Source: Lepidurus packardi
Taxonomy: Eukaryota > Arthropoda > Branchiopoda > Notostraca > Triopsidae
Reading direction: 5' to 3'
NCBI GenBank assembly: GCA_023053545.1
Contig: JAKZAN010000180.1
Span: 1 to 64,000, forward strand
DNA length: 64,000 nucleotides
A program made the position numbers and the translations under genes. Each line of letters starts with the position of its first letter. Position 1 is the stretch's first letter. Under the pieces are notes generated by a model. That model saw nothing but the letters and a program-made list of their open reading frames with translations, was not told the DNA's origin and ran no database searches. Of the stretch, positions 50,701 to 63,482 are shown piece by piece.

Positions 50701-52996
50701 TTTCTAGAGCAGTTTATTGTTATCGAAGTTGGCTTTTTGCGGTCCCACTGTAGCAATTCCATCAGCCAGTCCTAATACATTTAGTGTCTTGTAGGTTCCT
50801 CTGCCTACAGGCGTAAAACCTTCATCGCACACAGCGTTGAGATCGGGCGAATGGCCTAGACATTCCACTATTATAGGCATGCTGTTTCCCCTGAATGCCA
50901 TATGGAGAGGAGTTTCAGATTTGACACATTTCTGGTTGACGTTAGCACCGAATCTGAGGAGATACTCGACAAACTTGAGGTTTTTATATTTGACAGCATA
51001 GTAAAGTGCAGAGTTGCCGTGCTTATCAACTCGGTTGGTTTCTTCGGGGGTGAAAGTGTAGTTCTGGGTCTGGAGGATGTTCCACGTATTGTCGGCTGCG
51101 GTGGCGAGGAGTTTCGAGAGGACCAGCTTCTTCTTGTTTTCTAGGTAAATGGATATTCAAAGTTACGATGTTGGGTTTACTTCTGATATTTTCTTAGATA
51201 TTCTTGAGCAGATCATTTTCCTTGTTGTTCTTGTTTTTGGGATTTGCGGAAGGGCTTTGCTGGTTTGCATCAACTTTGCTATTATTCGGCAGCACAGGTT
51301 GTTTGCGGGGGTTTTATTTTATTCCTACTCTAGGCTTGTTTCTTTCCATGTTGCGGCTACTCAGACGCGGCTCGTGGTTTAACACAGTCGCTTTATTGCA
51401 GAAAGCTTTAAGACAGCTTTAGATAGCCGTCATTTCCTTGCCCACGGCTTTGGACTTCACATTATTGCCACCCGAGTAAAATTCCAGGAACTCCTTGGCT
51501 GTGGGTTTGCTCTCAGGAGCCACAGATGCATTCTTTCTGCGGAGGTAGCTTTCTTCGTAGCGATTGATGGGTTCTTCATTGAACTCGTTGTTGTTGTCTG
51601 AAGTGAAAAGAGAACTTGGAGGGTGGAACCGGTTCGGAGGCACATGTGTGTTTCCTACTGGCTTTTTTGGAGCATTTGTACCATTCTGGTCTTTCGCAGC
51701 TAGCTTTTGACTGGTTTTATTCATATAATTAAAAGAGGTCGAGGCCATTATGAACTTCTTGCGTTCCATGAGAAGTTCTCTTCGAACTTTCTCGTTCTCA
51801 GTGCGTGTCACGAGCTCTTCCTCAAATTCCTGAATCTTCTTACAGATCTATGCCATTTTGTCAGCCTTAAATTTCTTACGTGACTTCTTTATCACTTACA
51901 TAGTCTGCGAGAACCTTTCGATTATATTATCAGCGATGTGCAGCTCCATCTAGTTGATCACGCTTTGGTCAATACCCTTTACAGTAGCATTGATTAGCGT
52001 CTTGTTAACTGATTTACTCATCAGTGGACTCGTGTTCAGGATGAACTTAATCTCTTTCTAGGTCAAGGGAGCTTCATTTTAAAGGTACTTTTTGAGGATA
52101 TGGTCTCGGGACATCCTTTTATTGGAAACGCCTTTCTTGTTACGTGACAACTCTTCATATGCGATGGTGCTGTAGGATTACTGGCTGATGTGTTTGAAAC
52201 GTTGGCACTGCTTAAGGAAATTTTTATCAGTGAATTGCTGTTTGAGGAGGTTGAGTTTATCTTTGAGTTGTTCCTCGTCTTAGCCAGTCCAGGCCTGGAA
52301 TGTGGGTTTTACTTCGTAGTCGTAGTCGTCGGTTGCGATGACGATATGTTGTTTGCCTGTGGTCGTTTTGGCAGTAGTGTCGATAATGGACTGCACCAGC
52401 ATTCTCTTAACCTTGGCCTCTAGATTCTTGTATTTACAGGGTATTTCAATCCAATCGAGGGCTTTGAAATCACTTGCAAGAGCCGAGGATTTCGTAGCTG
52501 ACGATGTTGGTTTGCCTGGGCTATTCAAAAAAGACTGCTATTTTTGGAACTCCTCTGAATGCATATATTTCTTGTCGAACCGATAAGAATCTACCAGGAC
52601 TGATACTGTTTGGTGGAGATAGGCTTCTCGCGATTCACTCGTCGCAAGTAAGGCGAGGGTATTCCGGTCGATATTGAACTATTTACAGAAGCTCACGACT
52701 GCGGGCATTGATGTGATTGATTATGAGCCTTTGTGGGCTAGTAGTTGGATGACTGTGATGAAGTCATCGCGCATCTTCTATCCGAGGAGTTACTCACCTT
52801 TTTCTACGTGAGGTTGTTCTAGGATGGAACAGTCTACGACTTGGTTTTGTGCTGACTCATTTTGAGGATTCCTGGGGGAGTTGGAAGAAAGTTGTTATTT
52901 ACAAGATGACAGTATTTCTGCGAGTTTTCTGATGGTGAGTTGGGAGTATTGGGCGTGTTGATGGTCGAGAGTGCTTCGGAGTTACAGGGTAGTCAT
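50659..52996 (-). CDS. Coiled-coil protein with C-terminal ankyrin repeats, 765 aa
   Basis: Exons 52996-51181 and 51140-50659 (40-nt intron). ATG 52996 opens a helical N-terminus (HQHAQYSQLTIRKLAEIL), followed by disordered and coiled-coil segments up to about residue 530 (ENEKVRRELLMERKKF). The C-terminal 150 residues carry ankyrin repeats: DKHGNSALYYAVKYKNLKF, VEYLLRFGANVNQKC and SETPLHMAFRGNS. More than 20 TAA/TAG codons are read as Glu. The frame is continuous over 1.8 kb. Ankyrin repeats imply protein binding; function unknown. Its 3' end overlaps the bromodomain gene by 42 bp. Confidence 0.8.
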
Positions 52997-53313
52997 AGAG
53001 AGACGATCGATATTATGAGGAGGAAGACCAATGAGGATAAGTTCTTCAGTATAGAATACAAGGGAGTGTTTGTTAAGGATGGAAACTGATTATGAGTCAA
53101 AACATAATAGAACATCTATGACTATGTTCGATGGAGCCTATAGCAAGGATAATAATAGTCACAAAAGTTATAGAGAGAAAGACAGACTCTTTGTAACTCA
53201 CTAAATAGTGCTAACAGAAGTAAAACAAAATAGGGTATACTCCTCTGTTTCAGTAGCCAGAGCCTGCAATACTTTGACTATAACTCCAGAATGAGTGCTA
53301 AGAGATTGAAGTT
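52997..53313. other. Intergenic before the tRNA-Val pair
   Basis: AT-rich spacer; nothing else supported. Confidence 0.5.
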
Positions 53314-53386
53314 GTTCAATTGGTGTAGTGGTTATCACATCTGCTTAACACGCAGAAGGTCCCAGGTTCAATCCCTGGATTGAACA
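53314..53386 (+). tRNA. tRNA-Val (anticodon AAC)
   Basis: 73-nt cloverleaf: acceptor GTTCAAT pairs with ATTGAAC, D-arm GGTGTAGTGGTTATCAC as in eukaryotic tRNA-Val, anticodon loop TTAACAC, T-arm CCAGGTTCAATCCCTGG. A T run (tttttat) follows as terminator. Confidence 0.95.
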
Positions 53387-53502
53387 AATTTTTATATTTT
53401 TATGCTTGAGTCATCCCTTCAAGGGAGATCGGACTACAGGAGATGACTGGGAGTGTATGTCTATGAGTATAGATGGGAGATATGGGGGACATATCTGAAG
53501 TT

Positions 53503-53575
53503 GTTTAATTGGTGTAGTGGTTATCACATCTGCTTCACACGCAGAAGGTCCCAGGTTCAATCCCTGGATTAAACA
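53503..53575 (+). tRNA. tRNA-Val (anticodon CAC)
   Basis: Nearly identical to the tRNA 117 bp upstream. The anticodon changes AAC to CAC and there is a compensated acceptor pair (GTTTAAT with ATTAAAC). It decodes GUG. The pair looks like a tandem duplication with anticodon shift. Confidence 0.95.
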
Positions 53576-53865
53576 AATTTTTATATTCTGGCTCGATCTA
53601 AATAATACCTTCAAACACACTGCTAGGCGATTGTTTTAAAGGGGTGGTCTCGAAGAGATAAACTACTACAGTAGTAACATTTTTTGTGACATATGAGTTC
53701 CTATGCCTCCGAGTTTCTTTTGTTTTTCTTTGAGGCTCTTCTACATAGATCCCTTCAGCTTTCTCTCTTCGACATGCTTTCTGACTTTATAACAGACCAC
53801 AATAATATTAGCATATTTAAAAGGATTCCATCGAACCACTCTATTCAATAGCCAAGACAGCCAGG

Positions 53866-54852
53866 ATGGATAGCAGTCCCAACATGGAAAGACTCAACAC
53901 TCTCTTCTAGAAGATCAAGTTCGCCAGCGTAAAAACTAACAGAATCTCTTCACACAACCCCAACGCCAACAAAATAATGACTTTTAATAACCACCAAAAG
54001 AAGTGTAGCCTGTTTCTGAAAATGGATTCGCAGCAAATCGATCGAAGTTCAAAGCCGTACAAGCCATGATCATGAAAATGCACAACGAAGCAGACCAAGT
54101 CGCACAGGAAAAGTAAGCACGACTCGAAGCATTGGCCGAACGAATGTACAAGCTGCAGACCCTCATTAGCTAGGAAATGAATAAGAGAGAAGCCAAATGT
54201 ACAAACCTCAAAGACATAGAAAATACAACTAATCGTGACACTATAGAAAAAGCACTCGCTAGCAAGATCACCAAGATTCAGAAGTCATGCAAGAAATCTC
54301 TGGAGGGAATGCAGAAGGTAGTATTTCCACACAACCCTTATGATTACCTCTGAATGTCACAGTAAAGGAATGATGCTGATAAGAAAGTCCAGTCATACCT
54401 AGAGTCCTGCCTCGTCGACATCACAAACCATAGGAATAAGCAACACAACGAGTGTTCTCTTTCGGTCAAATAGATTTCAACCCTTCTCCCTGAAATCGAT
54501 GAGCTGCAGCAATAAGTTGAGGTACTAAACAAACTCTAACTCTTCAATCCCTTTTCCAATCAACCTTTTATCATGGACGCAGAACGAGGCGCTAATTAAT
54601 AAATAGCACCTGAAGAAGATCTACAACCAGTTTAGCGAGCAAATCGATGAGCTCAAGGATATGATTGATGAGGAAAAGGCATAACGAGAAAAGGAGGAAG
54701 AACAAATCGTCAAGAAACTGGAGGAAGCATATAAGAACATCCATGCTGCTATCTTGGGTATCCGGAAGTCTCGGGAGAAGAGTGAGAAGATGCTGGTGGA
54801 TCTGCTTGAAAGAGTCATCGATAAAGTCAAGAGGGAACTTTCTGGCGTTTGA
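53866..54852 (+). CDS. SF-assemblin/beta-giardin family striated-fibre protein, 266 aa
   Basis: Exons 53866-53928, 54009-54317, 54363-54521 and 54583-54852 (introns 80, 45 and 61 nt). After a short Ser/Pro head (MDSSPNMERLNTLFEKIKF) the protein is one long coiled coil, with ALASKITKIQKSCKKSLE in the middle. It ends in NIHAAILGIRKSREKSEKML and LLERVIDKVKREL, close to the C-terminal rod of SF-assemblins. These proteins form 2-nm filaments of striated rootlets at basal bodies. Length is normal for the family. Splice junctions were fixed by uninterrupted heptads. Confidence 0.8.
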
Positions 54853-54941
54853 TAGCTAAAAACATACCAATGGGTGGACTTGTGGCTTGCAGGAGCCATA
54901 AATAATAACACAACACTATACTTAACTTAAAATCTTAGTTA

Positions 54942-56043
54942 TCACAGTCTAGTGGCTAGATCCTTGTATTTTGCGAAGGTCTGGGCCACTAATAAAGGGA
55001 AGATGATTGAGGCCTCCCCAAAAATCTTCGCCGCCTTTGAAACAATCCTCAGCTTTCCCCACGTCAAAGCCTCGCTGACTTTGGCTCCTGAGTCGCTGCC
55101 GTCTTCATAGAGGCCAGTGTTGATGAACACTCCATAGTCTGCGCCATTCCTCCAAATCTGGGCATTCAGAATATGGTGCTTTGGGATGCTGCCTCCCATT
55201 ATCAAGGCACAAGACTTTTTGGCCTTCATTCCGAGTCGGCTAATGAGCTTGATGTCTTCTACGACGTCGATTTTGAGATCATGCTTGAAAGAGTTTGTAA
55301 AGAGCATGTCTCCAATAGCTCCATCAGTAATGCCCGGGCAGAATACGGGGATATTGTTTTTATAGCACCAGTAGTAAATGCTGGAAGGATGGTTGATCTC
55401 TTTGCCGAGGAGGTTGATGAGTTTAGAGGGAGTCCATTAAGTCTTCTTGTCTTTGGACATCCTGGCGAAGATAGGGAGTAAAAAGGTTTTCGAGTTTGAT
55501 GTAATTCTCGCTCGGGACCAGGATATTGCCAATTCTGCAGTTGAGGTCTTTGCGATTTTGCAGGTCGTCCATGTTGAACTCTGCAAGGTGGAAGTCTCCT
55601 AGACACTTCATGAAGTCTTCCTAGATTCCACCTGTTGTTGTCACGATGCAATCGATCATTTTGTGTTCAGCCAAGTATCGGATGATATCCCGGTTCCCGC
55701 AAGAAGCCATGTTTGAAGTATATCCCAAGAATATAGTGGCCCGCACATTTTTACGATACTAGGGATTGCTCTCTTCTTCGTCTTCATCGCCAACTAGGGG
55801 TTGATCGCTAAGCCTCCAGCGGATAACTTCTTCCAGGATTTCGACAGCTTTGGCGAAGTGTGTAGCTTGAAGCCCCATGGTCGCAAAAGACTGGAATATG
55901 TTGTCATAGTTGACGCCCTGGTTGAAGTCATACCCCTTGATAGACGGAGTGGTGGGAGGGACTCCAACTGTGTAGATTTCACAGACTGGTTTTGATTGTG
56001 AGGCGGAGTGATCCGGGGCCTCTGATTGTTGATTAGACTGCAT
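54942..56043 (-). CDS. DHPS: Deoxyhypusine synthase with apparent one-base frameshift, 366 aa if joined
   Basis: ATG 56043 to TGA 54942. Motifs: [66 protein letters not shown], then in a shifted frame [44 protein letters not shown] and EALTWGK with the catalytic Lys. The two halves align with the whole family but are in different frames; reading must skip one base at about 55485, beside an A5 run on the plus strand. No GT-AG intron explains it. The enzyme makes the hypusine precursor on eIF5A. Sequencing error or real +1 shift cannot be told apart here. Confidence 0.9.
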
Positions 56044-56647
56044 TGTTTGTCAAATGGTATAAGTTGTATGATTGATGTTTCGGTTTGTCGTGTTATATAG
56101 TAAGCTAAAATAATAAAAGAGTTGGACTGCTCCACTATTTTACATTACGGTCTAGTGCAAAATCAATATAAGAGCTGGGAGGGCTGTCTGCGAGCCATAT
56201 TTATTCTGTGTTGCCCTTGGAATATGGGAGGGTGGTGAAAGTTGCAGAATTCATGACTATGGTCAGAAGAAGTCAGATGCTCATTTTGTATCTGAGCATA
56301 CAGCGATGGATCCAAAACCTTGTTGTAGAAACTATCATGCTCTGCGCTGTACTATTGCGGACGAGATAGTGCAAGATCATGTTTTTACTAAGGATAGGGA
56401 AGCCCAGACGAGACACAATACATGATCATGCAATAATATTTGTTTATGTCGACTGTACTGTTTTAACTGGTAGAAATATATCCTCAGATCTCTCAAGGCT
56501 CCCTCTACGTTTATTTCCGAATGCTCTTCCCTTCCACTGTTTTATTTCTACTGAATGCTATTACACCCTCCACTGATTTTGTGGCTTACTCTTCAATAAA
56601 ACATACATAGTTTTCATCCTCATTTTCACAAATTCCCATCAACTCTG
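56044..56647. other. Intergenic, no gene seen
   Basis: AT-rich divergent spacer between deoxyhypusine synthase and the next plus-strand gene. Confidence 0.5.
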
Positions 56648-58708
56648 ATGCTTGCAGCTCCTCCCTCCCATCGCTCCAAACCCAAACTCTACATTCAGAC
56701 CGACTTCTAATCCGAATAATAAGCCATCGCTGCCTCCAACAGATATCTCAACAATCTCCTCCCTCGCGATGACCCCTGCGACGAGGACTTCCTGCTTGGC
56801 GATGAAATCCTCAGCAACCCCTATCTCACCGCCAATAACCACTCCACATCCAACCCTAGCCAGCTCACACTGACTTCGAATCACTACAACTTCAGCAACG
56901 ATACTAATACCCAGCTTTACAAAACTCTCCGCGAGTTCAGAGACACCGTTTCTAGAGATACTAGTATAGTAAATGAGGAAAAATACTGCATCAACCCTCA
57001 ACAAAGCTCATGAACAACTCATTAATGGCGATTCCCAGGGTTAATTTACCTATAAAAATAAGTACGATCGAACTTCTGAGGGCGAAAGTCTCAAGAAAAC
57101 CAGCTCATATCTACGATACCCTCGAACTCAGAAGTAGAAGTCAGATGGAGCGAAACCAGACTCGTAAATATCTGAACACTAGTACCAGAGGCTAGTGGCG
57201 GCTCACGACTTGAAGAGGGGTTGAAAACTTAAAGCCTCAGGAAGGACTCTTTTGCGATCAGCAGACTCAATGTTTCATTCTTACTGTTTTACAAGAGAAT
57301 GGCTGCTCATTTCTTTCACAATCTTCGGTTCCTCGTCAGAGATAATGATCGGTCTGGCGTCCATAGTGCCAGAGGACTCCTTAACAACAACAAAGGAAGT
57401 TTAGCTAATTTTAGTCAGACACTTTCTAGGATCCGAACTAAGCGGAATGAGTCTGCAATGAATCGGAACGGCAGCCTTTCTGACTTTCACAAATAGCGCC
57501 GGTTTCTACAGCATAAACAGGAGCGGTCGGCTCAAAACCTGCGTAACGCTGGCAGGTCGAGATATTCTTCTCCCTGATTCAGATCATAGCACAGAGCGCG
57601 CAAGGATACTAACTGGAATAGTTCAGAGAATTAGAGACGCACATCGTACTAACAAATAGTCTTTCATCTTGTAAGACAGTATCTACGAGGAGAAAAAGAA
57701 AGCGATCAAAATGGATTCCAGGCTGGATCGCATCGAACTTATGCTGAAGGAAATCAGGAAGGTCCATCAGGCTAGCACAGCTGGTTCTGTTAGGCTCAGG
57801 CCCCACCCCGTGAAGGCTTCTAGTTCCTATTCCAATGTGGCTTCCATCCAAAAAAGTAACTAGTTTACGAACCCCCATGAGTATATAGCTGAAAATGCTT
57901 CCAAATTCCAGGATGAAGCTGCTCGTAAAAATGCAAGTTTCCTAGAACAGATGCTTAGGCTGTCGATTGGGAGTCGTTCTGATCAAATGATTCTGAAAGA
58001 CCAAGCCTCAGTACACAAGCTAGCAGGCTCAGCAAACCTCTAGATCAATTATTTTAGGCCAGATCAGACCTCAAGAATAAAACTTAACAGGTTCAGTCAA
58101 TTTAAACACACGTCCCTTCCTAACTGCATGCCCATCTATTCTTTTCATGACCGTGGTAGTTCTGTTCCTATATCCTGGAACTTTCATAAAGTGTCAACAC
58201 TTTCACCTAGAACAACAAACCCCAAAAATCAACTGATCACAATTCAAGCTTAAATACTGTAGTTTCTCCTCCTCCACAAACATCGATTTCCAGCGCTACT
58301 AGCCACCAGCTGAATGGAGTCTTAGCATCTCAACTCCCGAATTTCAGGAGTTCCTCATACAGTACCCCTTAGCAATGAACCCTATTCCTCCCTCGACTGT
58401 GATTGTAAACACAAACCCGATGGCAAAGATACCAGCCTATTAATAACCCACCCAGTATGACATAACGATTGTAACTGCGTGCCCCTCAACCAACAAGGTA
58501 TGTAACTATGAACTCTGCGCGTGTTCAAAGATCAGGGAACTAAAGCAACCAGTACTATTCTAATACATCAGGAGGTAACTGGGGGTTGAAAGTCGGGAAC
58601 ATGAGATGCCTGCATTGTGGGCATGTTTGTTGTGGACTGGGTTGCGAGGGCCTTCGGGGAGTACACCCCCAAGGCTACCCTAAGAACTATCGGCCAAAAT
58701 ATATCTGA
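56648..58708 (+). CDS. Asn/Ser-rich hypothetical protein with Cys-rich end, about 611 aa
   Basis: Proposed exons 56648-56963, 57007-57181, 57235-57542, 57583-58190, 58249-58574 and 58606-58708; introns 43, 53, 40, 58 and 31 nt and all phases sum correctly. The N-terminus is acidic and Asn-rich, the middle basic and helical (AIKMDSRLDRIELMLKEIRK, SKFQDEAARKNASFLEQML). Later segments read DFQRYEPPAEWSLSIST and PTQYDITIVTACPS. The last exon is Cys-rich (CLHCGHVCCGLGC), hinting at a small zinc site. Exon borders are inferred from frame and coding character, and no family is recognised. Confidence 0.5.
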
Positions 58709-58976
58709 TAGCTTTAATTTATTTGAATTGAATTTAATATTCCCTCTTGATTGAAAGAACATCTGATAGAAAGGAGCCCTTTTAGTAAAAGCAGTGAGGC
58801 ATGCCATAAAAGTCTCCAGAAGATCAAGAAATCCCTCTGCCTAATGGACCTGTGATGCTTCAATCGGAGCTGACAACAAAACTATAATTTAAATTATATT
58901 CTTTAATCAGCCAAGACTACCTTATTTCTCTAGCCAAATACTTCTATACAAACACCCTCCGTCCCAGCCTATACCG

Positions 58977-60128
58977 ATGCTCAAGTCGCCCTTGCAATAT
59001 GAAATCGTCAACAAAATCTGCGAGACCTTGCTCCAACTCAGAATAGATATCAAGAAATAGCAGACCGACAGATTCCACAACCTCAAGCATCGACTGCCTG
59101 ACCAGGAGTAACGCACTGTGACGACCCTCTTCAACTACCTCTCGTCAGTCATCAAGAAGGACCTCCACGATGTCAAGACTAAAATGAATACTCTGCAGAA
59201 ACTGCACCAATCCCAGTCCCCAGAAAATAACAATCAATTGAATCATCTAATTCCGATGAGTGCAAGATTTGAGTTCTTCTTTAGGAACAAACAGACTTCG
59301 ACAATAACAAAAACTGAGCGATGGTGCATCTAGTTCACTCACGATCTGACTGAGGGAGATATGGACACCTATGACAAATAGCTGGAAAGAGTGCGCAGTG
59401 TGGAACAGCTGTTTCATGAAATCATTTCTCTCCTGGTCAGTCTTCCTCTCTGGACCAAGTATTGGGGCGACCTCAAGAATAGGCAGACCGTCAAGTAGAA
59501 CTACGCTCTCGAGTACTCCTTCGAACTCAAACTTCTCAGTGACGATAAAATGCCCCCATAATCACCGATGTTTCCACAATTTCCAGAGCCTATCTAGAAT
59601 AAGTTAATCGGTGACTTCGAAGAATTTGGTGTATATGATAAGATGTTCAGTCTCCAACATATGATGCCCGGAGTTAGAATCAAATGCAGGGCTGAGTTCG
59701 TAGCAAATGTGCCACTCTTGAACACCACAGAAATCATCGCCAAGGGTGAAGGCGACAGCAATAACACTATATCCCATGATGCTAAGTCAGTGCGCAAGAG
59801 TTCTGAGGAAAGTATCGGTGTCTCAAATCACTTGAAAAAACGGACAGACCGTCCTGTCGTATACTACTACTACGACGAAGAACTGGACATTATGTTTGTT
59901 TCTAGTGACAACGAATTGTACAGCAACAAAGAGTCAAACAGTCCAGCCAGTCTGAGTAAGAAGACGATGATGTAACTGCCGTTAGACAACAACGAAGTCG
60001 AGAGTGACAGCGATGAAGAGTTCATAATGGTGATGGATGAGACGGATCAGACAGATCGCAACTACAACTCATTTAAGCAAGAAATCACCAATCTAAAGAA
60101 CAGTCTTATCGAACTTCCTACTCTCTGA
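58977..60128 (+). CDS. Atg13-like HORMA-domain protein (autophagy), 383 aa
   Basis: Single exon. ATG 58977 opens LQYEIVNKICETLLQLRID. The ERWCIEF phrase is followed by SVEQLFHEIISLLVSLPLW and a YALEYSFELKLL strand, the order of the Atg13 HORMA domain (ERW-IE, then the helix, then the tyrosine-rich strand). The C-terminal 180 residues are acidic, Ser-rich and disordered, as in Atg13, where they are phospho-regulated and bind Atg1/ULK. Identity is low, so this is a fold-level inference. About ten TAA/TAG codons read as Glu. Confidence 0.55.
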
Positions 60129-60236
60129 TTTTATAATACAACCTGATTTATTAACTTTCCCTGATCAGCACTACTTCTTGAGGAAAAAGCAAATATTCTC
60201 AATCAATAACAAAATATTGTTTATGTGGCATACCAG

Positions 60237-61589
60237 TCACACAGACTTTAGACGGGCCATCACGTCCACTACTGAAGTGCTCATTCCTAGGCCTGGTACT
60301 CCGTATCCTGTTCCGTTCTCGGGGTTCCACATCTCCCAGATACCGAACTACTTAGCTTGGTTGACCCACTTCTGTCCGATTTATTTGTACTCTGCAGTCA
60401 GACCATGGTACCATAGTCCTTCAAGGATAAAGTAGTTAGGAGCTGCCCAAGTGGGCCCTCTCCACATAAGATCAATGGTGAACACAGGATTATAAGCGGG
60501 GTCGTCGAGCGAAACAGTGGGAATAGCATACTTTGTGTTGTATTTATGGGGATCTGCCAACGAACTCAATATCTGTTGCCTCATAGAGTTAGGAATGTCC
60601 AAGAGGATTGGGAAGAGAGATTGCACAGTATTTGCCGCAGTCGACTTGTATCCTCCCTTCGTCTGGTATTTAGAGACAAATCTGTTTTTCTCTTGGTCCC
60701 ACAGAGAAACTACACCCTTCGTAAACCATTTGTACTGTTCTCGACAATAGTACTCCATGGGTTGATTGTAGACTGCAGCCAGATCAGCCAGTATTCGCCA
60801 GCTCGCAGCGTACACACTATTGACTCCCACCTCCTTCATCACGAAGTACTAGACCAAGTACTTGCTGTTCTTCTTCTTTTCGGATGTCACGATCTTCTTC
60901 TGGTTCCAATTGTAGTTAAACTTATAAGATAAAATGATTTCCTCAAACTTTGGGTAGAGTTGTTTGAGCTCGGGCTTGGGATGGTGGACACCAAGGGCCT
61001 CATCATACATTGGTGAGGCGTCGAGTCCTGACTCCCAGGGATGGATTATGACAATCAAACCATCATGGTCGGGTTGTCTCTCATTGGCCCACCAACCATA
61101 GTATTCAACTACCTTAGGAAGCAACTCGCGCAAAAGAGTCACATTCTTGGTTTGCTCATAAATCCTCTTGAGTGAAAAAGCAAGCATAGGCATTTGGGAA
61201 ATGTCAGTAGTTCGGGGATCACTATTTAGCAGCCAGTTGAGAATCTTATCTTTAGGTCCTTCATGACCCCAGAATATCATTTAGGGGACTTCTCCATTGT
61301 TACGCTGCATTTGGAGCATTGTTTTAATATCAAGGATGGAGTTAGAGACGTTGAGATGGGACCAAGTGATCATGTGGAAGCATGAGTCCCAGAGCCACTG
61401 GTAAGGCCCATATTTCTACAGGCCGGGTCTGTAGCAATGGTAAGACATATTCCATTTGGTGCCCTCAATGAGGTGTGAGTCGAGAGTCTTGGTGACATTG
61501 TCGATGAGTTGCTGATCAGTCATCATGGACTGCACAGATAGGAGCACTGCGAAGACCAACACACAGACGATATTAGAAAACCGAGACAT
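60237..61589 (-). CDS. Secreted GH63/GH37-type alpha-glycosidase, 450 aa
   Basis: Single exon, ATG 61589 to TGA 60237. A signal peptide (IVCVLVFAVLLSVQS) precedes an (alpha/alpha)6 barrel: YGPYQWLWDSCFHMITWSHL, DISQMPMLAFSLKRIYEQT, PWESGLDASPMYDEAL and FTIDLMWRGPTWAAPNYFI, ending in NPENGTGYG. WDSCFH, WESGLDASP and WRGPTW are characteristic of GH63 glucosidase I-like and related trehalase-fold enzymes. The signal peptide suggests a lysosomal or secreted role rather than ER-membrane glucosidase I. WDSCFH, DASP and NPENG contain candidate acid/base residues. Confidence 0.88.
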
Positions 61590-61833
61590 GATGCTTTGAC
61601 GAATTAAAAATAAAGTACGATAATAAAGTCATAAAATTGGGTGCATGATTGTGTGGGCTTAATTATAATGATAGAATTATAATGCCCTAGCCAAGAAAGC
61701 TAGAGTTAAAGATATAAGTCTATTCGACTCATAGGATGTAGAGTTCGGGTAAACTTCGGATCCGTCGTAAGGGCTTAGTATAGTAAACATCTTTCACCTT
61801 ATCGCATAAACCTTTAATCACAACTGTAACACC

Positions 61834-63482
61834 TCATTCCTGATGTCTTGTGTCTTCGCTGTACATGAAGACACAACCGTTACATGCCACTGCGACCAGC
61901 GACTGTTCGGCATGGCACGCTACTGCTGATATGCGTGGGGTTGTGTTCATTTCGATCTTCTGACCCAGCTTCTAGCTTTTCATTAGCTTTCCTTCTATTT
62001 TTTCAGCGAATGAAAGTTGGAATCGCGTGTTCTCATTCTATATCAGTCAACATCCAGCAGACCAGAGTCTAAAACAAGATACTTACGGAGGATAAGTCGA
62101 TTCTATGGAAGGAAGAGTCGTAATGGTTTGTATAAACAGTCGAAGATTTAGGGCTCGCGGATAGGCTAAATCGGTCGAATATGTTTGAAGAGTTGTATAA
62201 ATCGCACAACGCCGCAGTAATTTTGGGATAGATGCTGGTCTTCTGCACAGGCTTATCAGGTCGCCGCATATCCCACAGCCCAGTGAACAAGTAGTCTCTC
62301 AACACTATCTGATGATCGTCTTCTAGAAAGACGAAGTCCGTGATGTTCCGTAAGTAAGAAGCGAGGAAGTTGTCTTTTAGTATTGTCTAAACCTGAAAGC
62401 TTAACGCAGGAGTACTACGGTCTGATGTTATTTAGGTTTGGGATTACTGGTTTTATTGATGGTACGAAGGTCGATATAGTTAAAGAATCCGTGCTTGGTC
62501 GAATAGCCCAGACGATTGTCGTACAGGTTATGGTACTTGACCTTAGTGACCGAGGGCACGCTTTCCCACTACTCATCATCTATTTCAGTAAGGGTACCAA
62601 CTTCTGGACTTTCAAAGATGAGAGCGGGCTTTTCAAGGTACCAAGAGTAGATTCTATGGGAGTCTGCAGATAGAAGAAACTCCTAATTATGGCTGAGAGA
62701 GAGGCTGTGTATGTTGCTGCTGTGTAGAGTGGGCATTTCACACCTATATGCAAAGAGTATTATTGAAATTGAAATTGAAACTTAACAAGGGAATGTAGAA
62801 ACGGTAGAAAGTCGACAAGAAAACAACGACTGAGTCCAGACAGCGTAGAAGAGGGTGAATGGGTGCGGATGGACTTTCAAACAGATGCCTATTGGTATTT
62901 TCTGAGAAGCCATACCCAAACAAATCCATATATCTCATAGGACTTTTGTTCACTTCCGCACCTGTCTATCTTAAGATATTTACTACGAATAAAGGCCAAG
63001 GGCCAGCAGTTTATTTTGTGTTACTTCATGCACCGTCGGTACTCTGGTGAGTCAGTCTCGTTCACTATAGGCAACATGTCGTTAGAACGGATCACATCTT
63101 TCCTGACCCCCTCTTTTATCTTCCAAATGCGGATATACTTTTAGTTTGCAGTTGCTAGCGTCATCAGCGAATCTACTGATCGGAACCACTGGACTGCTGC
63201 GATCTTGGCAGACACTGGTCGATTTTGCTGCCAATCGTGGGTCTGCACGTGTGCCTGGATTTCAGTAACATAGTCATAGGTGCCTCCGGAATTGGATTCG
63301 AACACAATTACACGACCTGAGTGATCGCCCAGCGCAAGACGGTCACCACTCTGCCCAAACTGAATGCAAGAGACTTGGTCTTCGTCATCAGGGGAAAGAA
63401 ATTGTTCCCTTGTGCCAATTAACTGGTGTAAAGAAAGTTTGTGCTAAGAAGGGGTCTGATTAGAAGGAGGAAGAGACTCCAT
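61834..63482 (-). CDS. PP2A B55-type regulatory subunit (WD40), about 449 aa
   Basis: Exons 63482-62962, 62743-62419, 62386-62087 and 62037-61834. Blades read DEDQVSCIQFGQSGDRLALG, HSGRVIVFESN, TLATANEKYIRIWKI, then NEEFLLSADSHRIYSWYLEK and RDYLFTGLWDMRRPDKPV. The ALCDLYNSSNIFDRF segment and the final RISAVACHAEQSLVAVACNG are hallmarks of B55. It targets PP2A to mitotic and cytoskeletal substrates. The first intron is 218 nt; the second is tentative (32 nt, 62418-62387; a 26-nt alternative also keeps frame); the third is 49 nt. Confidence 0.88.

Noticed and set aside
51204-51422. Hydrophobic 72-codon plus-strand frame
   Set aside because: It is the shadow of the minus-strand ankyrin/coiled-coil gene, whose frame is continuous there.
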